Positions 9,266 to 19,500 of a DNA stretch of 64,000 bases are shown here, one piece after another. The notes beneath the pieces are model-generated. The model searched no databases and was not told the origin of the DNA. It was given only the letters and a program-made list of their open reading frames with translations. Origin of the DNA: JANQQC01 sp965262255 (GTDB taxonomy: Bacteria; Pseudomonadota; Alphaproteobacteria; Caulobacterales; Hyphomonadaceae); contig OZ253505.1 in NCBI GenBank assembly GCA_965262255.1, positions 2,418,001 through 2,482,000 on the forward strand, given 5' to 3'. Each line of letters starts with the position of its first letter. Position 1 is the first letter of the stretch. A program made the translations under genes and the position numbers.

Positions 9266-9527
9266 AACTCAGACAGGTTAGACCATCCAATTACTAAGTT
9301 AGATAGTACAACATGCCTATTAATTTCGCAAGGCCAAAATAATAAAATTCGCAAAGATGAGTCTTTAAAGTTGTGGAATAGGCGTTTGTTGTAAACGGTT
9401 CAATGATCGTGCAAAAGCTTTTTCATCCTCATTAGGGTTTGCAGGAAAATGTTCGACAATCAATGAGAATAAAGGATCCAGAACAAAGAGACAAAGGCAT
9501 GAAGACTATAGATATGCCAAGTATAAT

Positions 9528-11705
9528 CTACCAAATTCGAATACGCTCTTCTGGCGGAATATACAAAACGTGATTCTGACCCACCCCAAAGGCCTCATAC
9601 CATTCGTCAAAATTACGAACTATACCATTGACACGGTAATGGGGCGGCGAGTGAGGACCACGAACCAATTGCTGGCGAAGAGCCTCCTCACGATACATGT
9701 TGCGCCATACTTGCGCCCAAGCGAGGAAAAATCGTTGGTCACCTGTCAGACCATCCAATACGGGCGCTTGTTCCGACGGACTTACAACACCATCACCGTT
9801 TTCGTCCAAACTCATTTGGTATGCGCGATACGCCATAGATAACCCCCCAAGGTCACCAATATTCTCCCCTAATCCCAACTGACCATTGACGCAAGTTTCG
9901 CCATTATCAAGCGGGCAGAACGTATCGTATTGACCGACCAGAGAACTTGTTAGAATTTCAAAATTAGCGCGATCCTCGTCCGTCCACCAGTTTCTTAAAA
10001 CTCCATCGCCATCTGAACGCGATCCTTGATCGTCAAATCCGTGACCAATCTCATGACCAATGACACCGCCAATCGCGCCATAGTTGATAGCTGGATCTGC
10101 TTCAGGATTAAAAAAGGGTGGTTGCAATATTGCCGCGGGAAAAACTATCTCGTTTCGATTCGGCGAGTAATAGGCATTTACGGTTTGCGGTAACATAAAC
10201 CATTCCGTTCGATCAATTTCTTGCCCGAGCTGTGAAATCATATCTTCGTACTGCCATTCTTGGGAGGCAATCGAGTTAGCAAGAGCCCCATCGCCAAGTT
10301 TCAAACTGTCGTATGTTTCAAATTTCTCCGCGTATCCGATTTTTGGAGTAAATTTTGAGAGTTTGCGCCGAGCTTCAACTTTAGTGTCTTCGCTCATCCA
10401 AGTAAGGTCTTCTAAATTGGCGGCCATCGCTCTGCGCAAGTTGGCAACAAGCTCGTCCATTGACGTTTTGCTTGAAGCAGGGAAATGTCGTTCGGCATAG
10501 ACGGCACCGACGATTTCGCCAAGAGAGTTTTCGACAACAGATACACCACGCTTCCAGCGTTCTCTTTGTTCCTGCTGTCCTCGCAAAGTCTTACCGTAAA
10601 AATTAAATGCTGCGTCATCGATTTCCTTAGGTAACACCGAGGCAAAATCTGATAGAAAATTAGCCGTCAAATACGCTTTCCAAACATCTAAATCGTATTC
10701 TGTCGCTAGCTTCATGAGAGCTTGCGCTCCGCCTCCTGATAATTTTTCTATCTGCTCTTCATTCAACCCCTGTTCTTCAATTTCTTCCTGCGTTGGGGTA
10801 ATTTGTCTTACAACAAACTGTTTTTCCTTCTCAAGCCCCAATTTTTTCAAAAACCGCACTGTAGGGAAGTTACCAAATAGATCTATAAGGTCCTCACGGC
10901 TCAACTTATTGTAAGTAAGGTTTCGGTTTCGCCCGACCGCACGATCCCAATGAGCTTTCGCAATCTCGACTTCCAAGGCAAAAATCTTGTCAGCATATTC
11001 TGAAGGAGTTTCATATCCCGCAATCTCAAGTAAGAATGCCATATATTCCTTGTAGGCCGTTCTAATAGACTCCATCTGTTCATTGTCTCGGAGATAGTAG
11101 TCGCGGTCTGGCAACCCTAAGCCGCTTTGCTGAATGTAGAATATATACTGGTCAGTTTTTTCAGAATCTATATCGACCCAACCGCCCAAAGGGGCTGAAT
11201 ATCCAGTCGCCGCAAAAACGTCAGCCAAATCGTCACGAGTTTCTATTTCGGCGATTCTTTTAAGGAAAGGAAGTGCGGGAGCTAACCCAGCTTCGTTAAT
11301 CGCTTCTGTATCCATGAAAGCATTGAAATAAGCAGCAACTTTCCCATGACGAGTTGCTGGATCGCCTTCTAACTGTGCCATGTCTTCAATTATATGCCGA
11401 ACCCGTTGCTCGGACTTTTCTGCTAACAAAGTAAATGCCCCATATCTGGAACGATCTGCGGGCATCTCAAAGTTTCTGAGCCAAGTCCCATTCATGTACA
11501 GGTAGAAATCATCACCAGGGTGAACTTCTGTATCCATCGTATCTTGGTTGAGGCCAAATACTCCCCAAACATCGGGTGTCGTAGTTGTTACTGTCCGCCC
11601 TTCCTTCATCGGAATTACCATCGGAGTGGCATCATCCGTTGTCGTGCATGAAGCAAGAAACGTAGAACCGAGAAGAAGGCTCGCGAAAATTTGACTACGG
11701 TTCAT
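9528..11705 (-). CDS. pepO: M13 (neprilysin/PepO) family zinc metallopeptidase lipoprotein
   Basis: A 725-residue secreted endopeptidase. The N-terminus MNRSQIFASLLLGSTFLASC is a lipoprotein signal with the lipobox LASC, so it should be anchored in the envelope. The M13 N-domain spans about residues 55-430. The catalytic domain shows the substrate-binding VNAYY, the zinc motif HEIGH (near residue 555) and the third-ligand motif ENIGD (near residue 613), with the conserved C-terminal Trp. Length and motif order are normal. The start ATG has an AGGAG ribosome site. It follows the RND operon on the same strand after a 60-base gap. A broken paralogue lies at 7529-7835. Confidence 0.96.
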   Translation of the reverse strand: MNRSQIFASLLLGSTFLASCTTTDDATPMVIPMKEGRTVTTTTPDVWGVFGLNQDTMDTEVHPGDDFYLYMNGTWLRNFEMPADRSRYGAFTLLAEKSEQRVRHIIEDMAQLEGDPATRHGKVAAYFNAFMDTEAINEAGLAPALPFLKRIAEIETRDDLADVFAATGYSAPLGGWVDIDSEKTDQYIFYIQQSGLGLPDRDYYLRDNEQMESIRTAYKEYMAFLLEIAGYETPSEYADKIFALEVEIAKAHWDRAVGRNRNLTYNKLSREDLIDLFGNFPTVRFLKKLGLEKEKQFVVRQITPTQEEIEEQGLNEEQIEKLSGGGAQALMKLATEYDLDVWKAYLTANFLSDFASVLPKEIDDAAFNFYGKTLRGQQEQRERWKRGVSVVENSLGEIVGAVYAERHFPASSKTSMDELVANLRRAMAANLEDLTWMSEDTKVEARRKLSKFTPKIGYAEKFETYDSLKLGDGALANSIASQEWQYEDMISQLGQEIDRTEWFMLPQTVNAYYSPNRNEIVFPAAILQPPFFNPEADPAINYGAIGGVIGHEIGHGFDDQGSRSDGDGVLRNWWTDEDRANFEILTSSLVGQYDTFCPLDNGETCVNGQLGLGENIGDLGGLSMAYRAYQMSLDENGDGVVSPSEQAPVLDGLTGDQRFFLAWAQVWRNMYREEALRQQLVRGPHSPPHYRVNGIVRNFDEWYEAFGVGQNHVLYIPPEERIRIW

Positions 11706-11765
11706 CTCAATAACTCCTATATTTGTCGAAAGAACAATTTAAAATTTCAGAAAAGACGACAGTGT

Positions 11766-14700
11766 CTACGCTCGCTCAGGAATAGCATCAAAATCTTTAT
11801 TCCCGGAAAGATCGTCTCCCCGGTATGTTTCCCCAATATGCTTAAATTTCTTGTCAAGATGTAGCATCCAACGAACATAACGTCCGCATTCTACGCCAAC
11901 AGCATATAAGGAGGGAACCATCAGCAAAGAAATAAAGAGTGCAAATGCGACTGCAGATCCTAGGGAGATAACCATAGGTTTTAGAAACTGCGCCTGAACT
12001 GATCGCTCTGCAATGAGCGGGAGAATCCCAACGACTGTAGTTACAGACGTTAGTAATACTGGACGGAAACGAGCCATACCCGCGTCGACCAAAGCTTGAA
12101 CAGCACCAATGCCTTGTGCGCGGCGCCGATTAACAAAGTCTATAAGAACGAGGTTGTCATTGATGACCACGCCAGCTGCTGCAGCTATTCCAAAATAAGA
12201 AAACATGGCTATCGGCATTCCGGCCAATAAATGTCCATAAACCGCTCCAGTATATGCGAAGGGGATCGCTGTCATAATGAGCATCGGCTGAAAATACGAT
12301 CCAAATGCTATCGCAAGGAGAATATACATAACCCCAATTGCAATTAACAAGAGAATTTGAATTTCTTGCATGAATTCCGATTCGTCCCGAGCTCCGCCCG
12401 CTTTCTGTTGTGAAACATCAGGAAAACGGTCAGAGAAGTTTGGCCAGTAATTTTCTCCCAAGTCTTTCATAATCTGATTTCGAGTATCATCGTTTAGTTC
12501 TGCTCTAACCGTAACCGAACGTTCGCGGTCTCTTCGAATAATACGACTTACCCCCGGTCCGTATTCAAAATCCACTACAGAATTAATCGGTATTTCTCTG
12601 CCGTCATTGGTACGAATACGAATTTGTCTAAGCGTATCCAGACTTCTACGTTCACTTTTTGATAGACGAACCATGACACGAACGTCCTCACCATCTCGTG
12701 GAAGTCTTTGCACTTCAATTCCATAAAAGGCTGCGCGAATTTGCTGAGTCACTTGTGAGAGAGAAATGCCAAGAGATTTAGCACCGGGTTTGAGGCTTAT
12801 TTTTAATTCAGCGGCAGCCGAATTGAGGTTGTCCCTAATATCGAAGGTTGTTCCATAAGTTGCTAACTGCAATTTTAGATCATCTGCCGCTCGGCGCAAG
12901 GAATCCAAACTATTTGAATTCAGAGCAATTGCTAGACCATTAGAGTTATCATTAAAAGTGAATTCAAAACTGAGGTCTTCAGCATCCGGGATTGGCCCAA
13001 CCAGTTCCCGTAACTCTAATGTAATGTCTCGAGAAGAAATGCTTTTCGGTCTCTCTTCAGGCGGCGTAATTCCAATCCAGGCTTGTACACGTGCATTCGA
13101 CGCAACGACCGAAGAATTAACGATTACCGATCCATCAATTGACGGAAAATAATCTGAACTATTCGCTTGAAGCGTATCGATTCCATTTTGAAGCTGCTCT
13201 TGAACTTGGGTGGTGCGTGAGAACGGTGTTCCTTCTGGTAACTCAATAGTCACTTGTATAAGGTCAGCTTCGATTTCAGGCATAAACCGGAAAGGAACAT
13301 ATCCCGCGTTGACTAATGTTATGCCTGAAACGAGTAAGGAGCAGAAAAATAAGATAGTCGCATAACGAAACCGAATGGCCGCCTCAAGTGTCGGCTTATA
13401 GTAGTTTTTTGCGACCCATAAAAGGCTATCCGCAACCCTACGTTGCATGCGACCAAATTTCCCCATTGTTCCTTTAAACTCTTGCTTCTTTAGATGCCGT
13501 AAGTGAGCAGGCAGAATAAACAAAGCTTCTAATAAGGAAAAAGCGAGAGCAGCGACAACGACAAAAGATATTTCTTGCGTAAAACTTCGAGTAGCCCCAG
13601 AAACAAACGCCCATGGAAGAAAGGCTATAATCGTAGTTAGCACTCCAAACATGACAGGTTTGAGAACCATTTGCGTACCGATGATTGCTCCGTCAAATCC
13701 TTCGTGTTTGCCAAGTTCAACCTCACGGTGAATATTCTCCCCAACAATTATCGCGTCGTCGACGACCACGCCAATTACAAGGAGAACTGCAAACAGAGAC
13801 AACACGTTGAATGAAACACCGAAGAACGGTAACAGCATTATTCCGCCGGCAAATGCGGTCATTATTCCGATAGTTACCCAAAACGCTACAATCGGTCGTA
13901 AGAAAAGTATAAGGATAATCAGAACCAATAGCGAACCAAGCCCAGCTGCGTATCCGATGGTCTTCATACGACCTTCAAAAGGTACACTGTCATCCCATAA
14001 AACAGTTAATGTGGCGGCTTCAGGTATGATTTTGTTGGCCGGATCGTTTGCGCGTTCCACGTAATCTTTTATAGAGTCTGTGTATTCCTGAATTTGCATT
14101 TTCTCAGGAGACGGAAGAAATATGAAAGCCGAAGCTTGACCATTGAAAGATGTATACAAATCGTAGTCGACAAAACCATCGGTAACCTCGGCGACATCCC
14201 CAACCCGTATCGTTCCTTGATCGCTCGATTGTCTCACAATAATATCTTCAAACTGACCAGCGGTATCGGCCAAAGAACGAGCCGCTAATCCGATTGTTCC
14301 AGATTCGGTACGAATAGAACCCGCAGATCGATTGAGTGAACTGCCACCGACAGCTTCTGCAATTTCGGACAGCGTAATTCCGTAGCGTCGCAGAGTATCT
14401 TCCCGAATCTCTATTGATACTTCTTCGCTCAGTACTCCATCGACCACGGCAAGTTCACCACCTCGAATCTTCGCAATATCATCTCGAACTTTGTCGGCTA
14501 TGCGTTTTAGAGTCAGGCGATCCATATTCCCTGAGACGGTAAGCCCCATAAACCAGTTGCGAGCATAACGCCTAGACACATTGGGTTCGTATGAGTCGCG
14601 CGGAAGGTTATTAATTTGATCGATTCTAAGCTTCACCTCGTCGAGAAACCGATCCATATCAACGCTTTGCCGGGCAACAACATAGACACTAGCACTCCCT

Positions 14701-14960
14701 TCCCGAGCGATCGATGTAAGCCGATCAATACCATCTATGTCAGAGACTATTTCCTCAATCCTCGTAACAATTTGCTCTTCGACCTCTTGAGGACTAGCAC
14801 CTGGCCAGTTCACCCCAACGTAAACAGTGTCTAGTTGGGCATTCGGGAACATTTTGCGTTCCATCGAATTGAAGGCAATAAAGCCTCCAATGAATGCCAC
14901 TAACATAATGAGGTTAGCGGCAACGGCGTTCTTAGTGAACCAAGTAACTATTCCGTTCAT
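11766..14960 (-). CDS. RND efflux transporter inner-membrane pump (AcrB/HAE1-like)
   Basis: A 1064-residue proton-driven drug or lipophile exporter subunit. The first membrane helix (ANLIMLVAFIGGF, residues 15-30), the large periplasmic loops and the two blocks of membrane helices are clear. The proton-relay aspartates are in VVVDDAIIVGENIHRE (about residue 400), and the matching INDNLVLIDFVNRR is in the second half (about residue 935). It is the last gene of a TolC-MFP-RND operon, with a two-base gap after the fusion-protein stop; its ribosome site AGGAG lies inside the Arg codons that end the upstream gene. The substrate cannot be predicted. Confidence 0.96.
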   Translation of the reverse strand: MNGIVTWFTKNAVAANLIMLVAFIGGFIAFNSMERKMFPNAQLDTVYVGVNWPGASPQEVEEQIVTRIEEIVSDIDGIDRLTSIAREGSASVYVVARQSVDMDRFLDEVKLRIDQINNLPRDSYEPNVSRRYARNWFMGLTVSGNMDRLTLKRIADKVRDDIAKIRGGELAVVDGVLSEEVSIEIREDTLRRYGITLSEIAEAVGGSSLNRSAGSIRTESGTIGLAARSLADTAGQFEDIIVRQSSDQGTIRVGDVAEVTDGFVDYDLYTSFNGQASAFIFLPSPEKMQIQEYTDSIKDYVERANDPANKIIPEAATLTVLWDDSVPFEGRMKTIGYAAGLGSLLVLIILILFLRPIVAFWVTIGIMTAFAGGIMLLPFFGVSFNVLSLFAVLLVIGVVVDDAIIVGENIHREVELGKHEGFDGAIIGTQMVLKPVMFGVLTTIIAFLPWAFVSGATRSFTQEISFVVVAALAFSLLEALFILPAHLRHLKKQEFKGTMGKFGRMQRRVADSLLWVAKNYYKPTLEAAIRFRYATILFFCSLLVSGITLVNAGYVPFRFMPEIEADLIQVTIELPEGTPFSRTTQVQEQLQNGIDTLQANSSDYFPSIDGSVIVNSSVVASNARVQAWIGITPPEERPKSISSRDITLELRELVGPIPDAEDLSFEFTFNDNSNGLAIALNSNSLDSLRRAADDLKLQLATYGTTFDIRDNLNSAAAELKISLKPGAKSLGISLSQVTQQIRAAFYGIEVQRLPRDGEDVRVMVRLSKSERRSLDTLRQIRIRTNDGREIPINSVVDFEYGPGVSRIIRRDRERSVTVRAELNDDTRNQIMKDLGENYWPNFSDRFPDVSQQKAGGARDESEFMQEIQILLLIAIGVMYILLAIAFGSYFQPMLIMTAIPFAYTGAVYGHLLAGMPIAMFSYFGIAAAAGVVINDNLVLIDFVNRRRAQGIGAVQALVDAGMARFRPVLLTSVTTVVGILPLIAERSVQAQFLKPMVISLGSAVAFALFISLLMVPSLYAVGVECGRYVRWMLHLDKKFKHIGETYRGDDLSGNKDFDAIPERA

Positions 14961-14962
14961 GA

Positions 14963-16255
14963 TTATCGTCTCCTTCTTCTGCGACGATTGGAGTTTTTAG
15001 AATCTTCGTCTTTCTCGGCTTCTGGTTCTTTAGTCAATGATACCAAAGTTCCATCTGGAAGACGTTCAATAACATTTATTTTCATTCCGTCAAATTCTGC
15101 CTGTACCGGTGAAACCACCGCTAAAGCATTAACAGAAACTTGCCGTTCCGACTCCGGAAGATTGCGAAAGAAAACTCCACTTTCATCCGAATGTACAACA
15201 TCAACGCGAGCGATTTCTAATTTTTTGGTTTCGATATTTCCGACATAGACACTTTCTGTACCTCTTAACGCTTCTCTTGGGGCGCTAAATACATTCTTCT
15301 CAGTAGTGCCAACGACATCCGCATCGACGAATAGTCCGGGAGCCATTGGTACACCCTCATCTGATCCGGCTCCAAATGGATCGTCCACTTCAGCGATCGC
15401 ATTTATTAAACGTGTTCGACTATTGACTGAAGCGGCTGTTCGTACGATTTTTCCGTGCCATTCTCTCGGTTTGCCAGCAACGACAGATTTGAATACAACA
15501 TCCGCTCCGGGATTTTCAGGAGTAGCCGCAAAAGCAAACGGTAATCCTAGTTGTCCCATATCGTAATCGGTCAGAGGTAGAGCAACTTCCACTGCGCTCG
15601 AAGAAAACACGATCCCTAATGTCTGTCCAACCCCGACAAACTGTCCTTCGTCTACAGAAGTACTCTGAACTCTACCAGAAAACGGTGCGTAAATTTTGGT
15701 ATAGCTAAGAGCAATTTCAGCCTCTTGAAGTTGCGCTTTAGCGCTTTCTAATACTGCTTCGGCTTCGGCTAATTGTGGCTCACGCAAGGCCAATGGGCCA
15801 ACGTTCTCAAATCCGAGATCCTCAATCTCTTTTTTACTCAAATCGGCTTCGGCCCGAATACGTGCCAAATTGGCTTCTGCACTTGCAACTGAAGATCGTG
15901 CCTTAATAACTCGAAGATTGTGTGACCGTTCATTGAGTTGAACGAGAACCTGTCCTTTCTCGATGAAACCTCCATCTTCGAAATTGTCGGAAACATACTT
16001 AATCCGTCCCGACACCTGGGGCGAAAGAATAATTTGGTGGGCGGGGCGAACTTCTCCTTGGCTTTTTACCTTCAGGCGCAAATCAACCACGTCAACTCGT
16101 TCAGCAAACACTGTTACTCCGGTGTCTGTCTGAGTTGCTTTTTCTGGTTTAGGTCCAAACTGCCCTAAAATTGAAATAAGGATTAGACTTACGACCAAGA
16201 CTATCAAGAATACTAATGTGGCTGTTCGTTTAGAAAGAAACGCTGGTAGTTTCAC
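14963..16255 (-). CDS. RND efflux membrane fusion protein (HlyD/AcrA family)
   Basis: A 430-residue periplasmic adaptor linking the RND pump to the outer-membrane channel. It has one N-terminal membrane anchor (about residues 13-34), split lipoyl halves around a coiled-coil hairpin (about residues 105-175), and a beta-barrel domain, followed by an unusual charged tail ending in seven arginines. The GTG start at 16255 overlaps the upstream TGA as GTGA and is preceded by AGGAG. The tail is the DNA that also provides the ribosome site for the RND gene, which may partly explain the Arg run. Confidence 0.94.
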   Translation of the reverse strand: MKLPAFLSKRTATLVFLIVLVVSLILISILGQFGPKPEKATQTDTGVTVFAERVDVVDLRLKVKSQGEVRPAHQIILSPQVSGRIKYVSDNFEDGGFIEKGQVLVQLNERSHNLRVIKARSSVASAEANLARIRAEADLSKKEIEDLGFENVGPLALREPQLAEAEAVLESAKAQLQEAEIALSYTKIYAPFSGRVQSTSVDEGQFVGVGQTLGIVFSSSAVEVALPLTDYDMGQLGLPFAFAATPENPGADVVFKSVVAGKPREWHGKIVRTAASVNSRTRLINAIAEVDDPFGAGSDEGVPMAPGLFVDADVVGTTEKNVFSAPREALRGTESVYVGNIETKKLEIARVDVVHSDESGVFFRNLPESERQVSVNALAVVSPVQAEFDGMKINVIERLPDGTLVSLTKEPEAEKDEDSKNSNRRRRRRR

Positions 16256-17673
16256 TTGTTATCTCCTGTTGGTTTTTCGACGGACGAAGGAAGAATTCCG
16301 AGAGCGTGATAATAGTTGACACGGTTAATGGCTCGTTGGGTTTGAGCCGAAATAAGAGCACTTTCCGCATTGATTCGTTGGGTTTGCGCACTAATAAGGT
16401 CGAACACAGAAATAAGACCGTTTTGGAAATATTCTATTGCGTAGCGTTCCCCTTCAATAGCTTCATCTAGTGCGAGCGCTTCCGATTTTAATTGTGTTTC
16501 GAGAAGAGAGTCAGCAGCGATTGCGTTTTCAACTTCTCTCCACGCATTGAGAGCTCCGGATGCGTAGTTTGCCACAGCGGCTCTGGCACGTCCCAACGAT
16601 GTTTTATACTGTGCTAAACGAGCCCCACCATTGAATATAGGAACGGCTAGATTTGCGATGGCTCGTCCCGCGATATAGTCAGGATCAAAAACGTTACTAG
16701 CAACGTCCTCTTGAGAGGACGCAGTCCCTTGCAAGGAAAGTGATGGCAAAATTGCTAGGCGGGCAAGCTCAGCCTGTATTCCGGCGACTTCGACTCGGGC
16801 TTCTAGACCAACTATATCTGGTCGTGACGACAAGAGAAGTGCTGGGTTACCACTAGGTTTAAGAGGAGCTAGATCGCTGAAGTTAGGCACAGCATTAATT
16901 TCTGCAGCAGGATATCGACCGAGTAACGATTCAAGAGTTCTTGCTGCTTCCAATGTAGCTTGTTGTCGGCGGGCAATCTGTGCCTCGGCTTGGGCTTGAG
17001 AGGCTCTAGCGGTTCGAATATCCAATGACCGAGTAATCCCACCTTCAAATCGTCGGCTCGTTAGGGCAACAGTTTTTTGCCTTGCTAAGAGATTTTCGCG
17101 AGACAGCTGTTCACTCGCGATAGCAGCCTTCAAGTTTAGCCACGCAATTGCTACCCGCGCTGTAACAGATAGGCGAACTGCTTCATAGTCTTTTTCACTA
17201 GCTGAATAATCTTTGAGTACAGCTCGAGTTGCTTTAGATAGTCTACCGATAACATCAGGTTCCCATGACGCGGTTAAACTAAACCCATAAGTCGGTTCAT
17301 CTGTTCTAACCGGCACCCCCAGCGGATTGACCCTAACGCTTGAAACTTGTCCTCCTTGAAAAGAACCGTTGAGTTTAGGAAATAGCTCTGCCGCCGCTGA
17401 ACGGACTGTGGCCCGAGCGGCATCTAGGAGCGCTAACTGAGCATTTATGGTCGGACTATTTTCCAAAGCTTCTTTAACAAGTTCTTCGACTTGCGAATCA
17501 TTGAAATCGGTTAGCCAATTGGTTTGCTCAATCTCTCCGTCAACTCCCGCCGCTACCCATTGGGCTGGCGCATCGGGAGCAACCGGAAGTATATCGACTG
17601 GCCCACCTGCAAAGGGCAAGGATGAGCAACTAGCGAGTAACAAAGCCGCAATGTACGGTTTGAGACGGAGCAT
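16252..17673 (-). CDS. Outer-membrane efflux lipoprotein (NodT/TolC family)
   Basis: A 473-residue outer-membrane channel subunit. From the ATG at 17673 the protein starts MLRLKPYIAALLLASCSS, a lipoprotein signal with lipobox LLASC; a longer frame to 17727 adds 18 residues that spoil the signal, so I prefer 17673. Two repeated OEP coiled-coil halves are visible, with the conserved ASWEPDVIGR near residue 120 and VPIFNGG near residue 340. It heads the tripartite efflux operon (overlapping the fusion protein by four bases) and is divergent from phoR. The 250-bp gap to phoR should hold both promoters. Confidence 0.94.
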   Translation of the reverse strand: MLRLKPYIAALLLASCSSLPFAGGPVDILPVAPDAPAQWVAAGVDGEIEQTNWLTDFNDSQVEELVKEALENSPTINAQLALLDAARATVRSAAAELFPKLNGSFQGGQVSSVRVNPLGVPVRTDEPTYGFSLTASWEPDVIGRLSKATRAVLKDYSASEKDYEAVRLSVTARVAIAWLNLKAAIASEQLSRENLLARQKTVALTSRRFEGGITRSLDIRTARASQAQAEAQIARRQQATLEAARTLESLLGRYPAAEINAVPNFSDLAPLKPSGNPALLLSSRPDIVGLEARVEVAGIQAELARLAILPSLSLQGTASSQEDVASNVFDPDYIAGRAIANLAVPIFNGGARLAQYKTSLGRARAAVANYASGALNAWREVENAIAADSLLETQLKSEALALDEAIEGERYAIEYFQNGLISVFDLISAQTQRINAESALISAQTQRAINRVNYYHALGILPSSVEKPTGDNK

Positions 17674-17925
17674 AAATTTCCTTAGAAAGTTGAATTTTGG
17701 ATCGCGTGAGTCATGAATGACTTGCAAAATAATTTATCGTTTATCAATAAATTTTCAAGGGTACAAATTGCGACAGATTTGCAGTTTTTGAAAATTTTAC
17801 GTTTAACATTGGCGAATTTTAGGCGTTTCAACCGCATAACAGAGTAATTCACGGATGCAACTTGAATTAGTAGTGTTTTTGATTCATGTTAGCTGTCCGT
17901 CATTACAAATAAGTGAATTATTCGG

Positions 17926-19308
17926 ATGAAAACAAAAATTTCGACTTTCCTCGAATCAGGCGATCGCTCGCTTGTTTTCATGGTCTTATGCCTTAGCCTA
18001 GTGAGTTTAGTCATTGGACTAGCAGTTGTAGAGGTAATCCAATGGTTTGTCTTGGGTTGGTTGCTAATAATTCTTCCGGTATCGGTTATCGGTTTGATCG
18101 TAATTGTGACTGGAATCAAAATTTACTCTTGGTTAGGTAGATCAACCGAAACCGTTACGGAGACTGAAGGGGAAAGCACAGAATCAGGGTTTGCTCTTCA
18201 TGGATTGATTGAACAGATTAAAGTTCCTGCGCTTCATATCGCCTCAACAGGTCATATACTTGCTGTCAATAAGCCGGCTACTCGGGTTTTTCAGATGGAA
18301 AATATAGTCGGACAATTAGCGGCTGCTGTTATCAGGCAACCGAGGCTGATGAATCTGATTGAATCGGTCTGGGAGGGAGGTTCAGAAGGCACGGTTGAAA
18401 TAACGACCTCTCCTGTAATTAACGAAGTTTGGTTGGCGCATGTTCTGAGGTGGCCCGGGAGGCAGGGCGGCGTTTTCGTCATGCTTGAAGATCGTACAGG
18501 AGTCCGGCGAGCGGAACAGGCACGAGCAGATTTTCTGGCCAATGCTAGCCACGAATTGAGAACCCCTCTTACTTCCCTAGCCGGTTTCATCGAAACCATG
18601 CGCGGCCCAGCGAGGGATGATAAAGAGTCTTGGGATAATTTTCTTGAGATAATGGCTTCCCAGACTGAACGCATGCAGAGCTTGATCGGTGATTTGCTGT
18701 CGTTATCTCGAATTGAGTTTAGCGAACACGAAGCGCCCGAAAAACAAGAAGATTTAGTCAAAGTCATAGAAAGCCAAGCTAAGGCCTTGCGACCATTAGG
18801 TAAGAAACGAGGGATTAAGATTAACCTGAAGGTAAATGAGGACACCCTTCCTATTATCGCTTTTAGAGACGAACTGGAACAAGTTATACAAAATTTAGTA
18901 TCAAACGCTTTTAAGTACGGCCGGGATAAAGGGAGCATAGAAATTTCTGCTGGATATTGCGAGAGTATAGACACTGCTCGAGAAACAGCAGGTCGACAGC
19001 TAAGTGCTTCCGAGAAGACTACTCTGTTAGAAACTCCGATAGATGTGCGAGGTGCCGGAGTATGGTTGAGGGTTGCCGATGACGGTCAGGGTATAGAGGG
19101 TAAACATCTTCCGAGGTTAGGTGAACGATTCTACCGGGTGGATACTGCTCGAGATAGGGAAGTGGGAGGAACAGGGTTAGGTTTAGCGATCGTTAAGCAT
19201 ATTATGGCGCGCCATCGAGGGGGAATGGCTGTTGAAAGTGAACAAGGAGTGGGGACTGCTATAGGTGTTTGGTTTCCGGCTGGTGAGACACCATTAACAA
19301 ATAGGTGA
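17926..19308 (+). CDS. phoR: PhoR-type phosphate sensor histidine kinase
   Basis: A 460-residue two-component sensor. Two membrane helices (about residues 16-65) are followed by a PAS-like region, then the H-box NASHELRTPLTSLAGF with His209 as phosphorylation site, the N-box NLVSNAFKYG, and the ATP-lid motifs DDGQGI and GTGLGLAIVKH. The domain order and the adjacent phoU and phoB point to phosphate sensing. In many alphaproteobacteria a pstSCAB transporter sits between phoR and phoU, but here only a 190-bp gap without genes is found. The assignment as PhoR rests on context plus architecture. Confidence 0.9.
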   Translation: MKTKISTFLESGDRSLVFMVLCLSLVSLVIGLAVVEVIQWFVLGWLLIILPVSVIGLIVIVTGIKIYSWLGRSTETVTETEGESTESGFALHGLIEQIKVPALHIASTGHILAVNKPATRVFQMENIVGQLAAAVIRQPRLMNLIESVWEGGSEGTVEITTSPVINEVWLAHVLRWPGRQGGVFVMLEDRTGVRRAEQARADFLANASHELRTPLTSLAGFIETMRGPARDDKESWDNFLEIMASQTERMQSLIGDLLSLSRIEFSEHEAPEKQEDLVKVIESQAKALRPLGKKRGIKINLKVNEDTLPIIAFRDELEQVIQNLVSNAFKYGRDKGSIEISAGYCESIDTARETAGRQLSASEKTTLLETPIDVRGAGVWLRVADDGQGIEGKHLPRLGERFYRVDTARDREVGGTGLGLAIVKHIMARHRGGMAVESEQGVGTAIGVWFPAGETPLTNR

Positions 19309-19500
19309 GGCTTTGTTCCTCAGGGAGGAATCGTCTTTGTGACCCCGATAGCAAAAGCAAAACAGAACTGAAATTCCCTACGTCTATGAATGAGTTCGTG
19401 TCAATCCAAATTTGAAATTTTGAATTTTGTGCAAATAAACTCTTTTGGTAACATTTTCGCAACATTAATTTAATAGTCTGTCCTTTACGATTGTATTGCC

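Noticed and set aside
9148..9354. Minus-strand frame of 68 codons
   Set aside because: It reads through the hairpin at 9241-9265 and a second paired segment; structured non-coding DNA explains it better. The segment 9170-9205 was considered as a tRNA 3-prime half, but no full cloverleaf or anticodon arm could be drawn.
12958..13152. Plus-strand frames inside the RND, MFP, M13, AlaS and indolepyruvate oxidoreductase genes
   Set aside because: They are antisense shadows of strongly coding frames and show no independent features.
17880..17925. Pho box upstream of phoR, and another before phoU at about 19478
   Set aside because: Both spots contain CTGTC, but the second 11-bp half of a Pho box does not align; too weak to list.
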